From the NCBI GenBank assembly GCA_002373325.1, contig DFKI01000113.1, positions 1 to 7,399 of the forward strand: DNA of 7,399 nucleotides, read 5' to 3'. The notes below the pieces were generated by a model. That model saw only the letters and a program-made list of their open reading frames with translations. It made no database searches and was not told the DNA's origin. Shown piece by piece: positions 1 to 5,096 of the stretch (its first letter is position 1; every line of letters starts with the position of its first letter). Source of the DNA: Treponema sp. UBA3649 (GTDB lineage: Bacteria > Spirochaetota > Spirochaetia > Treponematales > Treponemataceae). Made by a program: the position numbers and the translations under genes.

Positions 1-1
1 C

Positions 2-214
2 GTCCATTATTTCAAGGGAGCCGCAAGCCAGATTGGAGCGGAGGATTTGGGGGAGGCAGGACAGGCGCTGGAGGATTTTCTAAGGCAAAAATCTTCGGGA
101 AACCTTGAGAAGCTGAACGAAAATTTCGAAAAGGCATACAACGACCTCATTCCCTTCATCAAGAGCACTCTGGTTGACATCGGGGCAGCGGAATCATCCT
201 TCAATCGGTGCTAG
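2..214 (+). CDS. C-terminal fragment of an Hpt-domain phosphorelay protein (5' end outside window)
   Basis: Seen: an open frame runs from base 2 to the TAG at 212-214, giving the last 70 residues of a longer protein. It begins VHYFKGAASQIGA, followed by an L..A..LE helix pattern. Known: the Hpt (histidine phosphotransfer) signature is a phospho-accepting His followed by x-x-K-G-x-(3)-G near the middle of a four-helix bundle; here the His codon is at 5-7 and the Lys and Gly are present. The remaining about 55 residues are amphipathic helix, rich in E, K, N and L, as expected for the last helices of the bundle. Inference: this is the C-terminal end of a hybrid sensor kinase, or of another multi-domain phosphorelay protein, relaying phosphate from a receiver domain. 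The upstream domains cannot be seen. Its 3' end overlaps the convergent TatD gene by 21 bp. Confidence 0.72.
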   Translation, partial: VHYFKGAASQIGAEDLGEAGQALEDFLRQKSSGNLEKLNENFEKAYNDLIPFIKSTLVDIGAAESSFNRC

Positions 215-982
215 ACAGAACGCGCTCCTGAAATTATTTTCAATGATTGAAAAAAGATGCCCAATATCTGTTCCGCGGATTTTTGAGGCCTCATCATAGA
301 CTTTCATTATATCCTGGGGCGGAGTGTTGATTTCCCCACGCAAAGTCTGGAACGGAGCGTCAGTCTCAAGCAGGATTCTCTCATCCGGCAGATTTTTCAT
401 GCAGTCCGAAGCCTTTCTCGATCCCTTAAAAAGAATCTTTCCGAAAGAAAAGAACGCGTTGATTCCCTTGTCCAAAAGCGAAAAAGCCTCCCTTGAGCCG
501 AATGCGAACGAATGAAACACGACGGATTTAAGCCCCGCAAGTTTTTTAGCGTCCCTGAACATCAAGTCAAGGGCTTTTCTGTTGTGGATTACGACAGGCA
601 TGGAATAATCCCGGGCAAGGTCCAGGCATTTTTCCCATACCGATTCCTGCTCCCCGGCATGATTCCGGAAATCCTCCGTAAAAAAATCAAATCCGATTTC
701 CCCTACTGCATCAAGTCTTCCCGCCGCAAGAAGCTCCGACAAAAAATCAACAAGCCTCTCGTCCGGATTCTGGGGATGCACGCCGAAAGAGCTCACAAAA
801 GTAAAATCACACTCGGCTTTCATTTTCTCCTGAAGAAAAAACTCCCCGGCAGAATGTGAACAGGAGCAGATTGCATACGACGCTGGTAAAAAATCTGCGG
901 ATTTGGGAAAGGAAGAGATAAATTCAGCGCACAAAGGAGCGTGAATGTGGGAGTCGCAGTAAATCAAGGCCATCTCACCCAT
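194..982 (-). CDS. tatD: TatD-family metal-dependent hydrolase (putative DNase)
   Basis: This 262-residue protein is of usual length for the TatD family, which uses a TIM-barrel amidohydrolase fold with two divalent metals; members act as 3'-5' exonucleases or D-aminoacyl-tRNA deacylase-like enzymes in the cytoplasm. Seen: DSHIH at 10-14 (metal ligands H12 and H14), GVHPQ at 67-71, GEIGFDF at 94-100 (E95), PVVIHNRKA at 129-137 (H133), VVFHSFAFG at 154-162 (H157) and LLETDAPF at 204-211 (D208). All metal ligands are therefore kept. The exact substrate cannot be read from the sequence. The start overlaps the end of the pgeF-like gene by 19 bp, and neither the ATG at 982 nor the one at 973 has a clear ribosome binding site. 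Translation is probably coupled to the gene before it. The 3' end overlaps the convergent Hpt gene. Confidence 0.9.
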   Translation of the reverse strand: MGEMALIYCDSHIHAPLCAEFISSFPKSADFLPASYAICSCSHSAGEFFLQEKMKAECDFTFVSSFGVHPQNPDERLVDFLSELLAAGRLDAVGEIGFDFFTEDFRNHAGEQESVWEKCLDLARDYSMPVVIHNRKALDLMFRDAKKLAGLKSVVFHSFAFGSREAFSLLDKGINAFFSFGKILFKGSRKASDCMKNLPDERILLETDAPFQTLRGEINTPPQDIMKVYDEASKIRGTDIGHLFSIIENNFRSAFCLAPIEG

Positions 983-1743
983 GCGGCCTGAACCGTAAAA
1001 TGCTTTTGTCTCTCATTAAGATTCATGTCGGGAGGAAGCGATGAGGTCTCACGTCTGAAAGAACCGAACATTTCCGAACATGACGTGCAGTCGCTGTAAG
1101 AAACGATGCTGTCCTCGTCAATCCCCAGTTCCCTGAGCACGGCAAGATTTGCTTTAAGAAGGGAAAGACTCCAGGACGATGAATCCTTTGAGACGCGGGA
1201 AACACAATCCGGGGTAAAATTGACGCGGAAATACTTCGCCCTCTCCTCATCCACAGTGTAGCAGCACTCCCTGATATGAGGTCCCATCACGACGCAGAAA
1301 TTCTCTATCCTTGCCCCGTACATTTTTCCCGCAAGCTCAATGGCGTTCTGAACTATGCCGGTTCCCTTCCACCCTGAATGAAGCATCCCGAAAACACCGG
1401 TCTCAGGCTCGTAGATAAAAATGGGCATACAGTCGGCGACAGTGACCACCGGAATCAGTGATTTGTTCTGCGTGATGATTCCGTCTCCCTGGCAGTTCTC
1501 AAGCTCCTCGGATGAATCTACGGCAAAGACAGTTTTTGAATGAATCAGCTCCACGGCGCATATCTCATGACCGTTTCCGGCAAGGGATGAGAGGAAGGAC
1601 TCCCGCACAGGATTTTTCTCGTTCCATCTGAAACGCATTGACCCCGCGCTTTTAAGCGTCATTCCAATTCTAGGACCGTCCTCAAGCGGCTTGGATTTCC
1701 GGTAAAACAGTCCCTCAAAAAAACGTTTTTCTTCCATAATCAC
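964..1743 (-). CDS. pgeF: PgeF/YfiH (DUF152) family multicopper-oxidase-like purine nucleoside phosphorylase / peptidoglycan editing factor
   Basis: The 259-residue product carries the family signature along its whole length: ELIHSK (H68), GDGIIT at 86-91, TVADCMPI at 101-108 (C105), GMLHSGWKGT at 119-128 (H122), GPHIRECCYTV at 154-164, and CTSC plus SFRRE at 219-232. The two His and one Cys match the zinc-site triad of the family. Known: YfiH/YlmD/FAMIN proteins act on purine nucleosides (adenosine deaminase and phosphorolysis), and E. coli YfiH also limits mis-incorporation of residues into peptidoglycan precursors. Start choice: an upstream TTG (1758) has no ribosome binding site, whereas AGGGGG at 1750-1755 sits 6 nt before a GTG (1743) and 12 nt before an ATG (1737). 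GTG at 1743 is used here and ATG at 1737 is nearly as likely. It lies 43 bp after the DUF5312-like gene and overlaps tatD, as expected for an operon. Confidence 0.88.
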   Translation of the reverse strand: MIMEEKRFFEGLFYRKSKPLEDGPRIGMTLKSAGSMRFRWNEKNPVRESFLSSLAGNGHEICAVELIHSKTVFAVDSSEELENCQGDGIITQNKSLIPVVTVADCMPIFIYEPETGVFGMLHSGWKGTGIVQNAIELAGKMYGARIENFCVVMGPHIRECCYTVDEERAKYFRVNFTPDCVSRVSKDSSSWSLSLLKANLAVLRELGIDEDSIVSYSDCTSCSEMFGSFRRETSSLPPDMNLNERQKHFTVQAAWVRWP

Positions 1744-1749
1744 CAAAAG

Positions 1750-1755
1750 CCCCCT
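1750..1755 (-). promoter_or_regulatory. Ribosome binding site that decides the pgeF start
   Basis: AGGGGG on the minus strand lies 6 nt upstream of a GTG (1741-1743) and 12 nt upstream of an ATG (1735-1737). It lies inside the reading frame that would begin at the TTG at 1756-1758, so that longer start is unlikely. Confidence 0.6.
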
Positions 1756-1786
1756 CAAAGTACGGGATAAAATCCAGAGTGAAAAA

Positions 1787-3505
1787 TCAGACCACGGATG
1801 CCATGTCCAGGGGCTCTATGTCCTGCAGCATCTCATAAGCGTGCTCAATGCAGAATTTGGCTTTTCCGACCTTGTCCCTGTAAGCCTTGTTCTCTTTTCC
1901 GTTGATTTTCATAAGGTTGATCAGAGGTCCGTAGTATGCCGTTATTTTTTCTGAAAGGATTCCACCTAGAAGATTCTTCATGCTCCGGCAAGCCTTACCG
2001 AAATCGTTTATCATATCGGCAACCTGCTCCTCAATCTCGGTCATGTTTCCGTCAATCTTCACCTCGTCCGTATTTGTGATTCGGTCCTTGTTCTCCAGTT
2101 TCGCAAAGAACTGCCCGTACTCACCACCCGCCGAAAGCTGCCCGGAAAGAAGATCCAGCGCGTCCCCGATTTTCAAAAGCAAATTGAGCGATTCAGAAAA
2201 TTCGAATCTGTTCTCCTTCATGGCAAAATCACCCTCCACGGATGTCACCGCAAGGGCCTGATTGAAAAGCGGAAATTCATTTTTGAAGAACGAGTGGATG
2301 AAGCCCAGCGTAAGACCATAATGGAAGGGTCTCGTCAAGCCGGGAACAAGCTCCCAGGGTCTGAACGGAAAGAGCGGAAAATCAGAAAGATGAAAATACT
2401 GCATCAGCTTCACCTTGAGCTTTTCCTTCTTGCAGTCACATTCCCAGTTGTTCCACCTTCTCTCGAACATCAGCTTCCACTGCGAGCGGAATTTCTGGAA
2501 CCAGCTCTCTCCTCCGCCATAAGCATCGGGCATGAAGACAGAGTTCTCAAACACAACTTTTGAAAGCTTGTACATCGGAACCGTCTGCACGAACATCTTG
2601 ACAATCCCGTTGAAAGAAGAGGTATTGTTCACGAATTCCGTCGCATCAATCTTCTCGCTGTCCATATCGTTGGAAAATCCCACCATGTTCCGCTTCTGGA
2701 AAAAGAGATACAAAGCCTGAACAGCCTCGTCGGTAAGCGGCACATAATTCGCAAGGATTCTCGTAAACTCACTGAATTCAGTCTTCACCTGCGCGAACGG
2801 ACACTCCCGGATTCCCTCCTGCGAAGAGACGAACTTTGAGATTACACGTCCAAGGGGAAGTTTCACGAACTGCCTTATCCATTCCACGCCCCTGACAGCC
2901 GCATACATCTCGGATTTTTTGCTGTTGGACATCTCGTCAATCGTCTTGTCCATCTTCTGAATCAGAAATCCCTTCATCTCTCCGGTCACATTCTTTTTGA
3001 GCGCATACTGATAGGGATCGCACGAATGGGCTATTTCCGTCCCGACCTCCGGCACAATCAGATATCCGAGCAAAGTGTAGAACGCCGCGGGATTCTCCTC
3101 GTAACGGTTGATGTAGGGCTCAAAAAAATCAGCCGCTTTCTTAAGCTGAACAAGCTTCTCGTAAAATACAGTGCTCAAAACCCGTTTCTTGAAATTGATG
3201 AGACCCGGGGAAGACCTCTCCACATCCCTCGCCATTCCGTTGACCAGAGCCCTGTTGAAAACCTGCTCGACCGTAGAACTCGTGAACGTGGCCATAATCC
3301 AATACCAAATCTGAAGAAAAAAAGGCTGTCTCTTGAGCTGCGTCCCCAAATCCTCAATCTGCTCGTTGGTAGATTCAAGAGGTCCGGAGGGTCCCTGCTC
3401 CACTGTGTTTCCTTTTTTCATTTTATTGAGCATTCTTTCCCTTTCATCCTGGCTGATTTCAGTCACAAGCTCATGAAAGGTCGTGTTGTTTCCATTGCTG
3501 GCCAT
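1787..3505 (-). CDS. Unknown 572-residue protein, resembling spirochaetal DUF5312
   Basis: I do not know a function for this protein. Its general look (a short charged N-terminus ending in HELVTEISQDERERML, then W- and F-rich helical sequence) resembles the spirochaete group catalogued as DUF5312. This is recognition from memory and needs a profile search. Seen: no signal peptide and no convincing membrane span. The most hydrophobic stretch is PFFLQIWYWIMATF at 61-74, perhaps an amphipathic or peripheral membrane helix. There is an unusually aromatic and basic segment at 335-366 (six W/F and many K/R, with CDC at 356-358) and a P/F-rich stretch at 376-393. The C-terminal third is mostly helical. 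The ATG at 3505 has AGGGG 5 nt upstream. It is first in a likely operon with pgeF and tatD, and its start is preceded by a 159-nt leader after the terminator at 3664-3710. Inference: a cytoplasmic or membrane-associated spirochaetal protein; its link with the downstream enzymes is unexplained. Confidence 0.75.
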   Translation of the reverse strand: MASNGNNTTFHELVTEISQDERERMLNKMKKGNTVEQGPSGPLESTNEQIEDLGTQLKRQPFFLQIWYWIMATFTSSTVEQVFNRALVNGMARDVERSSPGLINFKKRVLSTVFYEKLVQLKKAADFFEPYINRYEENPAAFYTLLGYLIVPEVGTEIAHSCDPYQYALKKNVTGEMKGFLIQKMDKTIDEMSNSKKSEMYAAVRGVEWIRQFVKLPLGRVISKFVSSQEGIRECPFAQVKTEFSEFTRILANYVPLTDEAVQALYLFFQKRNMVGFSNDMDSEKIDATEFVNNTSSFNGIVKMFVQTVPMYKLSKVVFENSVFMPDAYGGGESWFQKFRSQWKLMFERRWNNWECDCKKEKLKVKLMQYFHLSDFPLFPFRPWELVPGLTRPFHYGLTLGFIHSFFKNEFPLFNQALAVTSVEGDFAMKENRFEFSESLNLLLKIGDALDLLSGQLSAGGEYGQFFAKLENKDRITNTDEVKIDGNMTEIEEQVADMINDFGKACRSMKNLLGGILSEKITAYYGPLINLMKINGKENKAYRDKVGKAKFCIEHAYEMLQDIEPLDMASVV

Positions 3506-3510
3506 ATAAA

Positions 3511-3515
3511 CCCCT
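3511..3515 (-). promoter_or_regulatory. Ribosome binding site of the DUF5312-like gene
   Basis: AGGGG on the minus strand, 5 nt before the ATG at 3503-3505, supports that start. Confidence 0.6.
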
Positions 3516-3558
3516 GCTGTCCGACATCAAAAAAACGTATTTTCAATGCTTTTATATG

Positions 3559-3590
3559 GGAAACCTGATTTGAAAAGAACACAGGTCTCC
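3559..3590 (-). other. Leader hairpin in the 5' UTR of the DUF5312-like gene
   Basis: On the minus strand GGAGACCTG pairs with CAGGTTTCC to give a 9-bp stem with one G:U pair and a 14-nt loop. The same arms on the plus strand contain an A:C mismatch, so the full stem forms only in the RNA read toward the DUF5312-like gene. No U-run follows, so it is not a terminator. It lies about 54 nt before the start codon. Role unknown: RNA stability, a regulatory fold or chance. Confidence 0.4.
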
Positions 3591-3663
3591 AGTCTAGATA
3601 TCGGCAAATACGGAATAAAAATTTATGAAAAATCAGCGGTCCCAGGCAGTTAATCTCACGGAC

Positions 3664-3710
3664 AAAAAAAACGCTCTGCCAGTGGGATTAGTGGGAAAAG
3701 CTGACAGAGC
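3664..3710 (-). terminator. Strong intrinsic (Rho-independent) terminator
   Basis: Minus-strand RNA reads GCUCUGUCAG (3710-3701), an 18-nt loop (3700-3683), then CUGGCAGAGC (3682-3673), G, and eight U (3671-3664). The stem is 10 bp with one U:G pair. On the plus strand that pair is an A:C mismatch and there is no following T-run, so the orientation is clear. It ends the candidate small RNA and would separate it from the DUF5312-like gene 159 nt downstream. Confidence 0.8.
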
Positions 3711-3748
3711 TGAGTGGGAATCGTTCAATATATTGCTATACTGAATCT
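3664..3748 (-). ncRNA. Candidate structured small RNA, about 85 nt (or attenuated leader)
   Basis: Seen: a near-consensus promoter ends at 3755 and predicts a start near A3748; a strong terminator ends the transcript near 3664. In between, RNA folds into hairpin 1 (UUCAGUAU / AUAUUGAA, 3745-3738 with 3731-3724, 8 bp including one G:U, loop AGCAAU), a 13-nt unpaired linker CGAUUCCCACUCA, and the 10-bp terminator hairpin with loop CUUUUCCCACUAAUCCCA. No open reading frame with a ribosome binding site fits inside. UCCCAC occurs three times, always unpaired or at the loop edge. Inference: a free small RNA whose C-rich loops bind purine-rich ribosome binding sites, as known for UCCC-loop RNAs of other bacteria. 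Alternative: a transcription-attenuated leader of the downstream DUF5312-like gene. I recognise no named RNA family here. Confidence 0.6.
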
Positions 3749-3754
3749 AACTGT

Positions 3755-3783
3755 AATATACACTATATGTAGCGTTATGTCAA
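3755..3783 (-). promoter_or_regulatory. Near-consensus sigma70-type promoter for the small RNA
   Basis: On the minus strand, -35 TTGACA (3783-3778, six of six matches), a 17-bp spacer and -10 TATATT (3760-3755, five of six). Predicted transcription start is at A3748 or G3747. It is the best promoter in the window, sits downstream of the 252-residue gene's stop, and points at an 85-nt terminated unit rather than directly at a coding start. Confidence 0.75.
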
Positions 3784-3793
3784 ATGTTTTTTT

Positions 3794-3823
3794 AAAAATT
3801 CCGCAATTTTTTTTTCAATGCGG
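3794..3823 (-). terminator. Possible weak terminator of the 252-residue protein gene
   Basis: Minus-strand CCGCA (3823-3819) pairs with TGCGG (3805-3801), leaving a 13-nt A-rich loop, followed by AA and five T (3798-3794). It begins 38 nt after the stop codon. The stem is only 5 bp, so termination is plausible but not certain. If it works, it insulates the small-RNA promoter just downstream. Confidence 0.4.
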
Positions 3824-3860
3824 GACATTTTCACCCCAAACAGCCCCAAATTTGAGCTTT

Positions 3861-4619
3861 TCATCCGCTTTTTTTGCCATTTCTGCGCGCAGAGTCCGAT
3901 TTTACCCCGGCTGCAAGAGATTTTTTACGTGAACTGACGGTGCTTGCTGATTTTTTCACCTTGGTAGATTTGGCATCCAAAGTGTTTTCACCGCCATGAA
4001 CCTCCTTCACGAACACGCCGTTCTCGTCAAGAGGCTTCCTCTCCTCTGATTTTCTTGGACGGCCACCTTTTCTACCGTTTTCCCTGGCAGCCTCGGATTT
4101 TTTCTCGCTCTTTGACTGTCCCAAAACAGAAGCCGCTATCTGAACTTCCTGAATTCGGTTCTTTTTCCATTCGGCAAGCAGCTCCTCATCATCCTTCAGA
4201 CTGGCAATCTCGCCAAGGTAATTTCCAGCCGCATTGAGCCTGTACATGATGTTCTCAGAAAGGATGCTTCTTGAGCCCTTCATCCCGCCCTTAAGCTCGT
4301 CAATTCTCTGAATCAGCTCCAAAGCCATATCGGAGATGTTGTCCACAAAATCCACCGAGCGGATCCTGCTCTGCACGTCCTTCACGCGGATGGGTTTCAG
4401 AGCCTCAACAATCAGACGCTCGCCCTCATTTTTTCCCAGCTCAATGACCGTGGATTCCTTCTCCATGCTGTGTCTCAAAAAAATTATGGAGATATTGAAA
4501 CTGAGTGTCCTGAGTTCCGCAAGTTTTTCAAAATCAGAGTTCGGCACAATGGTCAAATCCTGAATCTGCTCCGAAACATCATCCTCAAGCTTCCGCAAAT
4601 CTTTTAGAGTAACTTTCAT
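3861..4619 (-). CDS. Unknown 252-residue protein with basic AT-hook-like C-terminal tail
   Basis: I do not recognise the family. Seen: residues 1-165 are mostly charged, helical sequence (leucine-spaced, little Pro or Gly), without a signal peptide or membrane span. From about 170 the protein becomes low-complexity and very rich in K, S and R. It contains AARENGRKGGRPRK (177-190), in which GGRPRK resembles the GRP core of an AT-hook, and the last residues SARRNGKKSG (243-252) repeat the first half of that motif. The ATG at 4619 has AAGGGG 7 nt upstream and a promoter at 4643-4671. Inference: a helical domain with a basic tail that may contact nucleic acid, acting in the cytoplasm. Such N-G-x-K/R-G-G-R-P motifs also occur at the ends of unrelated phage and plasmid proteins, so the motif alone gives no function. 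The small RNA lies just after its terminator. Confidence 0.7.
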   Translation of the reverse strand: MKVTLKDLRKLEDDVSEQIQDLTIVPNSDFEKLAELRTLSFNISIIFLRHSMEKESTVIELGKNEGERLIVEALKPIRVKDVQSRIRSVDFVDNISDMALELIQRIDELKGGMKGSRSILSENIMYRLNAAGNYLGEIASLKDDEELLAEWKKNRIQEVQIAASVLGQSKSEKKSEAARENGRKGGRPRKSEERKPLDENGVFVKEVHGGENTLDAKSTKVKKSASTVSSRKKSLAAGVKSDSARRNGKKSG

Positions 4620-4642
4620 AACTTTTCCCCTTTCCCACCTAT

Positions 4643-4671
4643 AGAATAAGGGAAAACTGGAATTTTGTAAA
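4643..4671 (-). promoter_or_regulatory. Probable promoter of the 252-residue protein gene
   Basis: On the minus strand, -35 TTTACA (4671-4666, five of six), a 17-bp spacer and -10 TATTCT (4648-4643, four of six). The predicted start near G4636 gives a leader of only about 17 nt that is mostly the purine-rich ribosome binding site GGGAAAGGGGAAAAG. Confidence 0.5.
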
Positions 4672-4678
4672 GTACAAA
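4664..4678. promoter_or_regulatory. Possible operator: dyad TTTGTA-AAG-TACAAA over the -35 box
   Basis: A perfect 6-bp inverted repeat with a 3-bp centre covers the -35 hexamer of the promoter at 4643-4671. A dimeric repressor bound here would block RNA polymerase. The binding protein is unknown. The sequence is AT-rich, so chance is possible. Confidence 0.35.
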
Positions 4679-4867
4679 TCAGCGAAAAATTGGAAATTGG
4701 GTAAAGAAAAATTTAAACCAAGAGATTTTTTTTCCGAAAATGTTTGTAACGGCATTGGAAAATGAAATGGATTTCCCATGCTCAAGTCGGCGGGAAGATG
4801 GGTACTTTCGGCCAAAACATACCTAAAGCAAAACCTTAGAGGGGTTAAAACGTAAAAGGAGCTAAAA

Positions 4868-5089
4868 ATGGCAATCTACACAATCAAAACCAAAAATAGT
4901 AGCGAAGCTTTTATGACCGTTGTTAAGGAGATTGAGGACGGATATGTTGTGCGAATCGTGCGTGATATGGACGGCTACAGCGACATTACGACCGATTTCA
5001 TCTCCAGGGCACTTTTTGACAGTTGCGTCCGCACAGGCTACATCACTAAACTGAATGAGCCCGCACAGAAAATGGCCGCAAACGCATAA
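4868..5089 (+). CDS. Unknown small 73-residue protein
   Basis: Function not recognised. Seen: ATG with AGGAG at 4857-4861, 6 nt upstream, a strong ribosome binding site. The sequence begins MAIYTIKTKNSSEAF and alternates as beta strands (YTIKTK, YVVRIVRD) and helix (TDFISRALFDSCVRTG), so a small compact alpha/beta fold is likely. No signal peptide, membrane span or metal motif is seen. It has one Cys. It is the only complete plus-strand gene here, divergent from the 252-residue gene and ending 7 bp from the convergent miaA stop. The 178 bp before its ribosome binding site, back to 4679, contains no promoter I would defend. Inference: a real gene, given the ribosome binding site and non-repetitive sequence with normal composition; it may be lineage-specific. 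Confidence 0.7.
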   Translation: MAIYTIKTKNSSEAFMTVVKEIEDGYVVRIVRDMDGYSDITTDFISRALFDSCVRTGYITKLNEPAQKMAANA

Positions 5090-5096
5090 AAACAAA

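Noticed and set aside
3026..3568. Plus-strand frame of 180 codons antisense to the DUF5312-like gene
   Set aside because: It is a shadow of the larger gene with P/R/H-rich composition, and it runs through that gene's start and leader hairpin.
3551..3579. Promoter for the DUF5312-like gene: TTCTTT, 17 bp, TATAAA on the minus strand
   Set aside because: The -10 box is good (five of six) but the -35 matches only two of six, and it overlaps the leader hairpin. It is too weak to list as a feature, although some promoter near here is possible.
3714..3932. Plus-strand frame of 72 codons in the 3506-3860 gap
   Set aside because: It has no ribosome binding site, an unusual F/C-rich composition, and overlaps the small-RNA promoter, the terminator region and the end of the 252-residue gene.
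4826..4850. Small hairpin AACCU / GGGGUU before the 73-residue gene
   Set aside because: It is about 5 bp with a wobble pair and no U-run, indistinguishable from chance.
3861..5089. Toxin-antitoxin reading of the divergent 252- and 73-residue genes
   Set aside because: The genes are divergent with separate signals, neither protein shows a toxin or antitoxin motif, and gene order does not fit.
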